64,000 bases of DNA from Neokomagataea tanensis. Its GTDB lineage: Bacteria; Pseudomonadota; Alphaproteobacteria; Acetobacterales; Acetobacteraceae. The stretch lies in contig NZ_CP032485.1 in NCBI RefSeq assembly GCF_006542335.1, forward strand, positions 1,791,001-1,855,000, read 5' to 3'. Below the pieces are notes generated by a model. That model saw only the letters and a program-made list of their open reading frames with translations. It had not been told where the DNA came from and made no database searches. Positions 46,403 to 55,405 of the stretch are shown piece by piece. The position numbers and the translations under genes are program-made. Each line of letters opens with the position of its first letter. Positions within the stretch are counted from its first letter, which is position 1.

Positions 46403-47710
46403 TTACTTTTTCAACAAACGGTTGGGAAATGCTTCAGCGAAGCGCTCCTCATCCGCGGGGAAAAGGCGCACATCGACGATGATGGCGTCTTCACGGTCCA
46501 GCCGCTCCACGACTTCTCCGTGCTGATAAAGCCATGCAAGCGCGGCACCGTCTTCAGGAGCGATCTGTGCATGCGCATGCCGCATTGAGCGCGTCATGTG
46601 CTGGTCGAGTATCTCGAATAAGTCGGGAATACCATCGTTTGTAATCGCTGAAATTGCGACGGCATTCTCTCGCCGAGGGACTGCTGCTACCCCGCCCACA
46701 AGATCGGCCTTGTTAAGCACCTCAATGGTACGTTCTGGCCAATGTGAATCGAGCATTTCATCCCGTACCATGCCGTCTAGTACGTTTAGGACGTCTGAAT
46801 GTTGGGCAGCGGTGTCAGGGTGGGCAATATCGCGCACGTGCAGGATTACGTCTGCTTGGGATACTTCCTCAAGTGTGGCTCTGAAGGCAGCAATCAGTTC
46901 GGTTGGAAGTTCACTGATAAAGCCGACAGTGTCCGACAAAATGATTTTTCGACCTGATGGCAGGGTCACACCGCGCATTGTGGGATCAAGAGTAGCAAAG
47001 AGCTGATCCTGAGCATGCACGGCGGCGCCGGTAAGGGCATTGAAGAGGGTGGACTTGCCAGCATTTGTATAGCCAACAAGCGCAACGACGGGGAACGGAA
47101 CGCGCTTGCGCGCATCGCGGTGCAAACCACGGGTCCTGCGGACCTGTTCCAATTCTTTACGGATTTTGCCGATACGCTCTGCAAGCATACGTCTATCGGC
47201 TTCCATTTGGGTTTCACCGGGGCCACCCAAGAAGCCGAAGCCGCCGCGCTGCCGCTCCAAGTGAGTCCATAGTCGCACGAGACGAGAGCGTTGGTATTCC
47301 AAGTGGGCAAGCTCGACTTGCAAGACACCTTCGCGGGTGGCTGCGCGAGCGCCGAAAATATCGAGAATGAGCCCCGTTCGGTCAACAACCTTGCAACCTA
47401 GGAATTTTTCTAAGTTGCGCTGCTGCCGGGGGGAGAGGCGCGCGTCAACGACGACGACATCGACCTGATCTTGTTTTACAGCATCCGCCAATTGCTCCAC
47501 TTGGCCGGTGCCAAGCAAAGTTGCCGGTCTGCGTGCACGCAAAAGAAAGGCTGCTTGTCGAACAATAATCAGTCCGATCGAAGCTGCGAGCCCTACAGCC
47601 TCTTCTAGCCGTGCATCTGCTGCACGTACGTCATCGGCAACGGCTGAACGTTCCCACGGGAGAATGACGGCTGCGCGGGTAGCGGGTTTGCGCGTATCGT
47701 GTCCGCTCAA
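46403..47710 (-). CDS. hflX: GTPase HflX
   Basis: A 435-residue ribosome-associated GTPase that splits stalled ribosomes under stress. The HflX N-domain with [20 protein letters not shown] precedes the G domain: [17 protein letters not shown] (G1), [12 protein letters not shown] (G3) and LNKADLVGG (G4). It begins with TTG at 47708-47710, overlapping the hfq stop as TTGA, which is strong evidence for this start and for hfq-hflX coupling. Confidence 0.94.
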   Translation of the reverse strand: MSGHDTRKPATRAAVILPWERSAVADDVRAADARLEEAVGLAASIGLIIVRQAAFLLRARRPATLLGTGQVEQLADAVKQDQVDVVVVDARLSPRQQRNLEKFLGCKVVDRTGLILDIFGARAATREGVLQVELAHLEYQRSRLVRLWTHLERQRGGFGFLGGPGETQMEADRRMLAERIGKIRKELEQVRRTRGLHRDARKRVPFPVVALVGYTNAGKSTLFNALTGAAVHAQDQLFATLDPTMRGVTLPSGRKIILSDTVGFISELPTELIAAFRATLEEVSQADVILHVRDIAHPDTAAQHSDVLNVLDGMVRDEMLDSHWPERTIEVLNKADLVGGVAAVPRRENAVAISAITNDGIPDLFEILDQHMTRSMRHAHAQIAPEDGAALAWLYQHGEVVERLDREDAIIVDVRLFPADEERFAEAFPNRLLKK

Positions 47711-47948
47711 ATTGTCTCATCCGAAAAATGTGGCATAGGGCCAGATGGCATGATGGTGCTGACGGCGTGTTTGTAAACAAGCTGCACGTGACCGTCGCGT
47801 CGCAGCAAAAGTGTCTCGGCGTCAAATTGTGTGACGACGCCTTGGAGTTTTACACCATTGACGAGAAAGACCGTGACCGGGCTTTCCGTCTGGCTGATAT
47901 GGGTCAGAAAGCGTTCCTGTATTGCTTGGAACGGGGCAGGGGCGTCAC
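47707..47948 (-). CDS. hfq: RNA chaperone Hfq, N-terminal frame disturbed
   Basis: The Sm-fold core is clear: [20 protein letters not shown] (Sm1) and [13 protein letters not shown] (Sm2). Hfq pairs small RNAs with mRNAs. The frame is open only from 47952 and has no ATG, GTG or TTG before the core. A GTG at 47946-47948, preceded by AGGAG, is one frame off. A single extra C in either C4 run near it (47933-47936 or 47939-47942) would join them into an 80-residue protein. The TGA overlaps the hflX start. Either a base is missing in the sequence or a rare start such as CTG is used. Confidence 0.8.
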
Positions 47949-47968
47949 GCTGCTATAGTCTCCTGAGA

Positions 47969-49381
47969 TTAGCGTTCACTGGCTGCAACGGGTGCAGGAT
48001 TTTTTTCATCTTGCATAGTCACGCCTAGCTGCTTGAGCTTACGGTGCAGCGCGCTCCGTTCCATGCACACGAAGTTTGCGGTCCGGCTGATATTGCCGCC
48101 GAAGCGTGTGAGCTGGACCTGAAGATATTGAGTTTCAAACAGATCGCGCGCTTCACGGAGGGGGAGGCTCATCACATCTGCGCCAGCATTCAGGCGTGTC
48201 ATGGATGGAGCTCCTTGGCTGATATTAGCCGGAAGCATATCGGCCCGAATTGGGTCGTTCCCGCCTCCCGGCATCATAATAAGCAAACGCTCCATCAGAT
48301 TACGCAATTCGCGGGCGTTGCCGGGCCAGTCATAGGTTTGCAGAGCTGCAAGCGCATCAACTGAAAGCTCCCGCAGTGGAAGGCCAGACGATACGGCGCA
48401 ACGCTCTAGGAAATGCCGCGCAAGCGCTGGAATATCCTCGCGTCTTTCACGTAGGGAAGGGACACGTAGAGGAACAACTGCAAGGCGGTAATAGAGATCT
48501 TCGCGGAAGCGGTGTGCGGCTATCTCTGTATGCAGGTCGCGGTTTGTGGTCGCGATAACACGTACATCTACTTTGACGCGTGCTGTGCCGCCAATGCGTT
48601 CGAAGGATTGGTCTTGTAGAGCGCGAACAATTTTCCCTTGGGTTTCCAAGGGCATGTCACCGACTTCATCGAGTAGCAATGTACCGCGGTTGGCGCGCTC
48701 CAAAACACCTCGGCGCATAGGGTGCTCAGCATCCCCCTCAAGGCCAAAAAGTTCTTCTTCGAAGCGGTTAGGGGCTAACACGGCACAGTTCAGGGCGATG
48801 AAGGGCCCCTCAGAGCGGCGTGAGCGGGCGTGAATCATGCGCGCTGCAATTTCTTTGCCTGCACCAGCCGGGCCGGTGATGAGTACCCGTGAATTTGTAG
48901 GAGCTACGCGTTCAATTTGCCCACGAACAGCAGATATTGCCGGTCCGTCACCGAAAAGCGACGTGTCATTCCCCGCGCGGAGGCGCAGTTCTGCGTTTTC
49001 CTGCTTAAGGCGGGCGGCTTCTAGCGCGCGCTGAACGACAACGAGGAGACGATCAGATTGGAATGGTTTCTCTATGAAGTCATAAGCGCCGTGCTTGAGG
49101 CTGGCTACTGCCGTCTCAATTGTGCCGTGTCCGGAAATCATGACAGTAGGAAGGCCAGGCTCTTCCGCCTGAATATTTTTCAATACCTCAATGCCGTCCA
49201 TTTTAGACCCCTGTAACCAGATGTCCAAAATGACAAGAGACGGACGGGTGGCACGAAACATGGCCAGCGCCTGTTCCGCGCTAGACGCTGTACGCGTCCG
49301 GTAACCCTCATCGCTGAGTATGCCCTCGATGAGGAACCGAATGTCCGGCTCGTCATCGACGATCAGAATCTCATGTTCCAT
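47969..49381 (-). CDS. ntrX: NtrX response regulator (AAA+ domain lacking GAFTGA)
   Basis: A 470-residue regulator partnered with NtrY. The receiver domain has phosphorylatable Asp53 (LVILDIWLQ) and Lys in YDFIEKPF. The AAA+ domain has Walker A ITGPAGAGKEIAAR and Walker B GTLLLDEVGDMP. Between ELFGLEGDAEH and the Walker B region the sigma54-contacting GAFTGA loop is missing, as in some other alphaproteobacterial NtrX proteins. The Fis-type helix-turn-helix at the end (GGNISRTANFVCMERSALHR) is intact. It therefore probably acts without sigma54. It overlaps the ntrY 3' end by 11 bp. Confidence 0.9.
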   Translation of the reverse strand: MEHEILIVDDEPDIRFLIEGILSDEGYRTRTASSAEQALAMFRATRPSLVILDIWLQGSKMDGIEVLKNIQAEEPGLPTVMISGHGTIETAVASLKHGAYDFIEKPFQSDRLLVVVQRALEAARLKQENAELRLRAGNDTSLFGDGPAISAVRGQIERVAPTNSRVLITGPAGAGKEIAARMIHARSRRSEGPFIALNCAVLAPNRFEEELFGLEGDAEHPMRRGVLERANRGTLLLDEVGDMPLETQGKIVRALQDQSFERIGGTARVKVDVRVIATTNRDLHTEIAAHRFREDLYYRLAVVPLRVPSLRERREDIPALARHFLERCAVSSGLPLRELSVDALAALQTYDWPGNARELRNLMERLLIMMPGGGNDPIRADMLPANISQGAPSMTRLNAGADVMSLPLREARDLFETQYLQVQLTRFGGNISRTANFVCMERSALHRKLKQLGVTMQDEKNPAPVAASER

Positions 49382-51776
49382 CAGTTATCCTCATACGCCC
49401 GCCTCCCTTGTTACGCGAGGCGCTATCTTCTGCAAGGGGGAGAGCAAGTGTGACTTGCGTGCCAGACACTTTCTCTACCGCTTTATAATTTGTGCTAGGG
49501 CTCTCAGGCTGTTTGCGGTCAGCCAAGGTGAGGGTCCCAGCGTGGTCCTCCATAATCTTCTTAACGATAGCCAGTCCAAGCCCCGTGCCTTTAGCCTTAT
49601 GCGTAACATAAGGTTCGGTCAAACGGTGCCGCTCTCCTTGGGGGAGACCGATGCCGTCATCTTCAATCACTAATTGGGCATGACCGCCCCGGATGTGCAA
49701 CCCCATCACAATATGGCCGATTGGCAACAAACTGCCATCTGGTCCGATCTCACGGAGGGAGGCACGCTCTGTCATGTGAATGGCATCTGCTGCGTTTTGA
49801 AGCAAATTGGTGAGGGCCTGCCCTATTAATCGGCGGTCGCACAACACAATTGGCCCAGAGGCGGGAAGATTTTGCGTTTCATAAATAATGAGAGGGTTGG
49901 CGTTTTTCTGCAAGACGAGGGCTTCTCGGCAGAGGCGTGAAAAATCTTCGATTTGTATTACGGGTTGAGGCATCCGGGCGAAAGCTGAGAACTCATCAAC
50001 CATGCGCCCGATATCGCCTACTTGTCGGACAATTGTGTCGACTAATTGCGTGTAAGTCTCTGGGTCGGACTGGATTTCTTTTAAGAAGCGTCGTTTCAAG
50101 CGCTCCGAAGCGAGTTGAATAGGGGTAAGAGGGTTCTTGATTTCGTGGGCTACGCGCCGTGCAACGTCAGCCCATGCAGCTTTGCGCTGTGCTGACTGAA
50201 GTGCGGTGATATCGTCAAATGTCACGACATAACCTGCTACATCGGAGCCGCGCATTTCTGCGACCACGCGAACAAGTAGGGTACGTCCCGCTCCAGCACC
50301 CCCACCATCGCCAGGTCCGCCGGGGCGTTGAGCTCCGTCCGTGTCAATTTGAACCTCAGCCGTATGTACGCGCTCAGGAGCTGTGCGGGCTGCATCAAGC
50401 AATGCGGCAAATTCAGGCACGGCGTTGACCAAGTATTGACCGACGACGGGTAGTAGGTCCCGCTGAAGGACGTTGGATGCTGCACGGTTGGGTAGTTCTA
50501 TAACCTGGCGCGTATCTAGGCCAATAACGCCTGCAGAAACACCCGATAAAACAGTTTCTGTAAAACGGCGGCGCTCATTAATTTGATCATACGCGACCAT
50601 CAACTCCGAGCGCTGCGCTTCCAGCTGATCCGTCATGCGGTTAAAAGCGCGTGACAGGCCAGTCACTTCGTCATCTCGAAACATAGGCCGGCGCGCTGAA
50701 TGATCGGGCACCGGAACGCGGACGCCCAAGTCACCTTGGGAAATGCGTGTTGCAGCGAGAATGAGTAGGCCGAGCGGGTTAGCAATACGATTGGCGAGAG
50801 CAAGGCCGGTGAGCATGCCAACCGCCAACACTAAAAGGCCCATCAGCATGAAGATTAAAACGAAGGTTACCTGAGTTTTCCCGCGATTGGCGAGCATACG
50901 TTTATAGTCTTGCACAAGTTCGTCTGTGCGGTGCATGTGTTCCAGAATTTGCGGGTCAACTGGCCTTGTGATGACGAGCATGAGGCCGGAATTATCGCCT
51001 AGTGAGACTACCGCCCGAATAAAGCGCTGGTCGGGGCGATCCAAGATCGCGACGTCTGTACGCGCCATTTCGATAACGGATTTTGGCGGCAAGGGTGGAG
51101 GAGCCATATCTGCTGAGCCGAGCACGCCGCCCGTCGCCAAAATGCGGTTAGTGAGAGGATCAAAAACCTCTGCATCCGTAAGGCCGCGCTCATAGACTTC
51201 ATCGTCCAGCAGCTCTCTTAAGCGTTCTGGGGTGTGTAATAAATCCGTGCCGTGGGCAAACAGCTCGTCATTTTGGACAAGAATGAGCGTGTTGGCGAGT
51301 GAATACGCGGCGGTGCGTATGTTGTCGTTATGCTCCTGTAAGTAGCCTGCAGCAACGGAGCGAGCCTCGCTCAGCGCGTTATTAACACGATTGGAAAACC
51401 AAATTTCGACGCCATAATGGAAGAAAAGAGTGGCTACAGCACCAACGACAATCGTTGGTGCAACGGCAACAATGCCAAAGAGGGTAATAAGCCGGGCGTG
51501 AAGTCGTGCCCCTGCAAAGCCGAGGCGTCGTTCTGCAAGCATGCGCCCAACTTGAGAAACCGCTGCTGCGCCAATGAGCATGAGCATCAGGAAATCAAGC
51601 AGGAAGATCATCGCCTGTATAACGGGGCGATGTGTAATAGAAAGGCCGCCTGCAAGCACGACGAATGTCATAAACGCCAAAATAAGGGCCATGACAGTAA
51701 GGAGTAGGACGCCGTTAGCGCTGGATAAATAGTCGCGAAAGCGTTTGCGGCGCGGTCCCGCTTTCAACTTTGTCAA
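49371..51776 (-). CDS. ntrY: NtrY sensor histidine kinase
   Basis: An 801-residue membrane kinase. Hydrophobic helices near residues 23-43, 52-72, 97-120 and 302-328 surround a periplasmic region at about 121-300. HAMP (about 328-385), a PAS segment, and the H-box VARRVAHEIKNPLTPIQL with His544 follow. The ATPase lobe has GLPQGERH and KAKGTGLGLAIVKKIMEDH. A Gly-rich insert lies near 485-498. It starts at TTG overlapping the stop of the NtrC-like gene. NtrYX systems respond to nitrogen, redox or envelope signals. Confidence 0.92.
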   Translation of the reverse strand: MTKLKAGPRRKRFRDYLSSANGVLLLTVMALILAFMTFVVLAGGLSITHRPVIQAMIFLLDFLMLMLIGAAAVSQVGRMLAERRLGFAGARLHARLITLFGIVAVAPTIVVGAVATLFFHYGVEIWFSNRVNNALSEARSVAAGYLQEHNDNIRTAAYSLANTLILVQNDELFAHGTDLLHTPERLRELLDDEVYERGLTDAEVFDPLTNRILATGGVLGSADMAPPPLPPKSVIEMARTDVAILDRPDQRFIRAVVSLGDNSGLMLVITRPVDPQILEHMHRTDELVQDYKRMLANRGKTQVTFVLIFMLMGLLVLAVGMLTGLALANRIANPLGLLILAATRISQGDLGVRVPVPDHSARRPMFRDDEVTGLSRAFNRMTDQLEAQRSELMVAYDQINERRRFTETVLSGVSAGVIGLDTRQVIELPNRAASNVLQRDLLPVVGQYLVNAVPEFAALLDAARTAPERVHTAEVQIDTDGAQRPGGPGDGGGAGAGRTLLVRVVAEMRGSDVAGYVVTFDDITALQSAQRKAAWADVARRVAHEIKNPLTPIQLASERLKRRFLKEIQSDPETYTQLVDTIVRQVGDIGRMVDEFSAFARMPQPVIQIEDFSRLCREALVLQKNANPLIIYETQNLPASGPIVLCDRRLIGQALTNLLQNAADAIHMTERASLREIGPDGSLLPIGHIVMGLHIRGGHAQLVIEDDGIGLPQGERHRLTEPYVTHKAKGTGLGLAIVKKIMEDHAGTLTLADRKQPESPSTNYKAVEKVSGTQVTLALPLAEDSASRNKGGGRMRITDGT

Positions 51777-52516
51777 TCGTCATTTCCTTTAGGAACGCTA
51801 ATGTCGAGATCCCGAATTTTTTTTCGCAAAGTATTTCGGTTTAAGCCTAAAATAGCTGCTGCGCGAATTTGATTTCCACCTGTACGTCGTAGGACTTTAT
51901 CGATGAGTGGGCGTTCAACCTCAGCGATAACGCAGGCGTGCAAGTCCCCATCGCTGTGGTCAGCACCAGATTCGAAGAAGTCACTAAGGGGGCGCTCCAA
52001 TGCGCGGGACACGCCTCTGAGTTGCGCCTCTCCGGTTCCGCCTTGGCGGCAAATGGCGCTGATACGTTCGGGGCCTAGCCTTTGGACCGCTCCTAGACGG
52101 GAAAGCCAGGCGTGGAAAGTGTCGTCCAACCCGCCATGCCGCAAAAGAGAGGTAGGGTCGTAACGGCTTCCTACCAATAGTCTGAAACTGGCTTTTTCGA
52201 TGTGTAAGCGTTGGATCAAGTGATGCTGCACGTCAGGCCAGAGGCAATCGATTTCGTCCAATAATAACGTGCCGCCACAGGCCTCGGAAATCCAGCCTGG
52301 AGTGTTCGCGCCATCCCCGAACAGCGCTACGGGGCGTAGCGCGCGGGGGGTTGCGGTCAGGGTGGCAACGATAAAAGGCGACCGCGCGCGAGGACCCGCT
52401 ATATGCAAGCGTCGTGCTACATCCTGACGGTCCAGCCTGGTGGCGCCGTACAAGAAGAGGGGGCGCATGGTCGGGTCCTCAGTCGTGAGGACTGACGCTC
52501 TTAACGCTTGCTGCAT
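51773..52516 (-). CDS. Degenerate NtrC-like DNA-binding protein (no receiver, no active ATPase)
   Basis: A 247-residue protein in the ntrC position. No receiver domain is present. The Walker A site is lost (LYGATRLDRQDVARRLH where GESGTGKE would be), the GAFTGA loop is deleted (ALFGDGANTPGWISEACGGT), but a Walker-B-like GGTLLLDEID remains at 81-90. The C-terminal Fis helix-turn-helix (GGNQIRAAAILGLNRNTLRK) is well kept. It should bind DNA but neither hydrolyse ATP nor activate sigma54. It lies between dusB and ntrY with no ntrB, so it is a shrunken but maintained NtrC descendant. Confidence 0.82.
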   Translation of the reverse strand: MQQALRASVLTTEDPTMRPLFLYGATRLDRQDVARRLHIAGPRARSPFIVATLTATPRALRPVALFGDGANTPGWISEACGGTLLLDEIDCLWPDVQHHLIQRLHIEKASFRLLVGSRYDPTSLLRHGGLDDTFHAWLSRLGAVQRLGPERISAICRQGGTGEAQLRGVSRALERPLSDFFESGADHSDGDLHACVIAEVERPLIDKVLRRTGGNQIRAAAILGLNRNTLRKKIRDLDISVPKGNDD

Positions 52517-52548
52517 AGCGCTTTGTTTCCAGTGGGGCTTTTCAGTGC

Positions 52549-53646
52549 CTAAGCGGCGTGCTCATTGTCAGATGGCAAGCAGGCCGCAGGGCCTTTTTCC
52601 CGGTCACGGTTAATACCCGCTTCAAGATGGCGATCGTAAAAATCTTCCAGAAGGCGAATGGCCTCAGGAGCATTGTCTACGCGGTTAATCGTCGAGCGGA
52701 AGGTTGCTGAATCTGGCAAGCCCGCAGAGTACCATGACACGTGTTTGCGGGCGAGCCTTAAGCCAGGACGTTCACCAAAGTGATCGAGCATCATGCGGTA
52801 GTGTTTTAATGCTATTGCTTTTTCGGTGGCTAAGTCCGGGTCTGGGATATCTTGGCCAGTTTTTAGTGATCTCGCGACCTGAGCGATAAACCACGGACGG
52901 CCGTAGCAACCTCGGCCAATCATAACGCCGTCAGCACCAGATTGGTGCAGGGCTTCTCTTGCCTTACGGATGGTTGTGACGTCGCCGTTCACGATGACCG
53001 GCAAGGAAACGGAATCCTTGACGGTTTTAACAAACCGCCAGTCGGCCTCACCATTGTAAAACATCTGGCGTGTGCGGCCATGTACGGCGACCATCTTGAT
53101 TCCGCTCTCTTCCGCAATTTTGGCTAGTCGCGGGGCGTTCAGGTTGCTGTGGTCCCAACCCATGCGCATTTTGAGTGTGACAGGAACATCAACGGCTTTG
53201 ACTGTTGCCTCAAGCAACCTAGCCGCTTGTGTTTCGTCGCGCATGAGAGCTGAACCGGCCATTTGGCCGATAGCAACTTTTTTTACCGGGCAGCCAAAAT
53301 TGATATCGACCAAGTTGGCACCGCCATCGACTGCAATTTTCGCGGCTTGGGCCATGGCTTCGGGTTCACAGCCAGCTAACTGTACCGCGTTGACGCCACC
53401 TTGAGCAGAGCGGGCCATGCGCATCGTATTTTCGTTCTCTCTAATCATCGCCCAAGAAGCGATCATTTCAGAGACGACGAGTTCTGCCCCCAACTCACGC
53501 GCCAGTTGGCGGAATGGTAAATCCGTTACCCCGGAGAGCGGAGCAAGGATCACGGGGTCATCTATGACGACACCTCCGCCCAGATCAATGGCTTTCAGTG
53601 GGCGGTTTGGTGGATCAACGAGAGCAGATTCTTGATATTCAGACAT
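52549..53646 (-). CDS. dusB: tRNA-dihydrouridine synthase B
   Basis: A 365-residue FMN enzyme that reduces uridine in the tRNA D-loop. VILAPLSGVTDLPFRQLARE, VDINFGCPVKKVA (catalytic Cys), VTLKMRMGWD, VHGRTRQMFYNG and MIGRGCYGRPW are Dus signatures. In alphaproteobacteria this gene (nifR3) opens the ntrBC-ntrYX operon; here it is followed after 32 bp by the NtrC-like gene. Confidence 0.94.
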   Translation of the reverse strand: MSEYQESALVDPPNRPLKAIDLGGGVVIDDPVILAPLSGVTDLPFRQLARELGAELVVSEMIASWAMIRENENTMRMARSAQGGVNAVQLAGCEPEAMAQAAKIAVDGGANLVDINFGCPVKKVAIGQMAGSALMRDETQAARLLEATVKAVDVPVTLKMRMGWDHSNLNAPRLAKIAEESGIKMVAVHGRTRQMFYNGEADWRFVKTVKDSVSLPVIVNGDVTTIRKAREALHQSGADGVMIGRGCYGRPWFIAQVARSLKTGQDIPDPDLATEKAIALKHYRMMLDHFGERPGLRLARKHVSWYSAGLPDSATFRSTINRVDNAPEAIRLLEDFYDRHLEAGINRDREKGPAACLPSDNEHAA

Positions 53647-53690
53647 GAGCCTAATTTACTGAGCCTGAGCCTTGGACGCAAACGGAGTTC

Positions 53691-55337
53691 TTAGTCGTGG
53701 CTAGATGAAGTTTGGGCAACGAGTGCGTAAACCTCCGTGAGGGTCAAATTGGGCGAATAAAAGGCTCCCTCGACATAGTCGCAGCCGAGTTGGCGCAAAA
53801 TCAGGTCGCATTCCTTGGAAGCCACGTCTGTTGCGATAACTTTTTTTCCTACCGAATGAGCGACGTTGATTATGCTTTCGACAATAATCTTGTTCGTAGG
53901 GGTGTCAGGCAAATATTTTATTAAATCCCCACCAATTTTTATGTATTTGCATTGCAAATCACGGGTGTGAGGGAGTGACATGCAGGTATCATCAACGAAA
54001 TTTAATATATAATTGGAATTTTCATGATCAATTTCAATCGCACTTTTTAAGTTATATTCATGTATTATCCTATCTATATGGTTGATTGAGTATTTATCTA
54101 TATCTTTGGAATTATTAATTTTTAATGAAAAATATAACTTGCCATTATTGTTTATGGTTTTGCGTATTTCTTTATATGTATTTTCAATATAGTATTTATC
54201 TACTTGCTGTTTGAATGTATCGTCATTTTTCAATTCTATATTTTCGCTATTGTAGCAATCGATTGAAGTGGAAAACAATAATATATCTCCCCCGTTTGTA
54301 CTAAAAGTAGGGGAATAAAGCGTAGGAAATTTTTCTTTTTTAAAAGATGTTAATATATCGGATAGCAGCTTAAGGCGTTGTTCATAACGTTCGGAAAGTT
54401 GGTTGTCGTAGAGGTAAATTTGATTTCCCCCCATTTCTTTCGCCTGATATAGGGCCATGTCAGGCTCATGTAGAGCATCTGAAATATTGGTCTTGGTATG
54501 CGCTGTGGTAATTGTATACCCAATGCTCGCAGAGGAATTGTGTAGTATTCCATCAAATGAAAATGTGAATTTTAAAGAATGTAGAATGTCGTTCAATATA
54601 TTACTTAAAACAATATAGTCGTCATTATCGATGATTATCGCAAATTCATCGCCCCCCACGCGAGCAACAAAAATACTATTGCTTTGGAACCCTTTTAGTA
54701 TCCGAGATATTTTTTTTAGGAGTTTGTCACCTGCTTTGTGTCCGAGCGTATCATTTGCTTTTTTAAAGTGGTCTATATCGATTATGCCAATGCAAAATCT
54801 TTTATCTTTGTTTTCTTTTTCAAGAATGGTTTTCAAGTGTACGGAAAAAGCGTTCCGGTTTGCTATGCCTGTTAAATTATCAACACTTAGCGCCAGTTGA
54901 AGCATTTTCTTATTAGATCTTAAATGCTCTTCAGTGAGTTTATGGGGTGTTATGTCAATAATAATAAAAATATCTATTTTTGTAGGGGATGTAAATTGTG
55001 AGCATGTAATATCGAGCCAGTAAGTTTTATTCTTTAGTCCGCGTACACTTATTTCTTTATGGTAATTTTTTGATTCAATATTTATTTTCTGAAGTGAAGA
55101 GATAAGTGGACTATTTTCAGAGTTTTTTAAGCGACGATCAATGTCATCAAACTTGGTGTTTTTAAAAATAACCTTGCGATCGTTATCAAGAATTATAACG
55201 CCTGCAGATTGATCGATAGCATGTAGTATCGCCTCTGCATGCTCAAACGCATGGGGTGGGAGTGCAGTCTGCGTTGATTTTAGAGAGTCCAAAGTTGGTT
55301 CAGTCTCTTTATTCATGGGTGAAAGAAGGTAACACAT
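53691..55337 (-). CDS. PAS-GGDEF diguanylate cyclase with degenerate EAL domain
   Basis: A 548-residue cytoplasmic signalling protein (an ATG at 55316 is an alternative start). A PAS-like segment at about 35-135 is followed by GGDEF: DNLTGIANRNAF and VARVGGDEFAII with intact GGDEF at 228-232. No RxxD inhibitory site lies before it. The C-terminal 230 residues have an EAL outline, but the EAL triplet is missing (YSPTFSTNGGDILLF), KIGGDLI replaces the KID motif, and ATDVASKECDLIL replaces the usual AEGVET loop. It should make, but not degrade, cyclic di-GMP. The gene is notably AT-rich. Confidence 0.83.
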   Translation of the reverse strand: MCYLLSPMNKETEPTLDSLKSTQTALPPHAFEHAEAILHAIDQSAGVIILDNDRKVIFKNTKFDDIDRRLKNSENSPLISSLQKINIESKNYHKEISVRGLKNKTYWLDITCSQFTSPTKIDIFIIIDITPHKLTEEHLRSNKKMLQLALSVDNLTGIANRNAFSVHLKTILEKENKDKRFCIGIIDIDHFKKANDTLGHKAGDKLLKKISRILKGFQSNSIFVARVGGDEFAIIIDNDDYIVLSNILNDILHSLKFTFSFDGILHNSSASIGYTITTAHTKTNISDALHEPDMALYQAKEMGGNQIYLYDNQLSERYEQRLKLLSDILTSFKKEKFPTLYSPTFSTNGGDILLFSTSIDCYNSENIELKNDDTFKQQVDKYYIENTYKEIRKTINNNGKLYFSLKINNSKDIDKYSINHIDRIIHEYNLKSAIEIDHENSNYILNFVDDTCMSLPHTRDLQCKYIKIGGDLIKYLPDTPTNKIIVESIINVAHSVGKKVIATDVASKECDLILRQLGCDYVEGAFYSPNLTLTEVYALVAQTSSSHD

Positions 55338-55405
55338 AAAAAGTTAATAGAAAATGAATAGGAGCAAATGGCCTATGTTTTTATCGGGATGATATTATAA
55401 TATAT

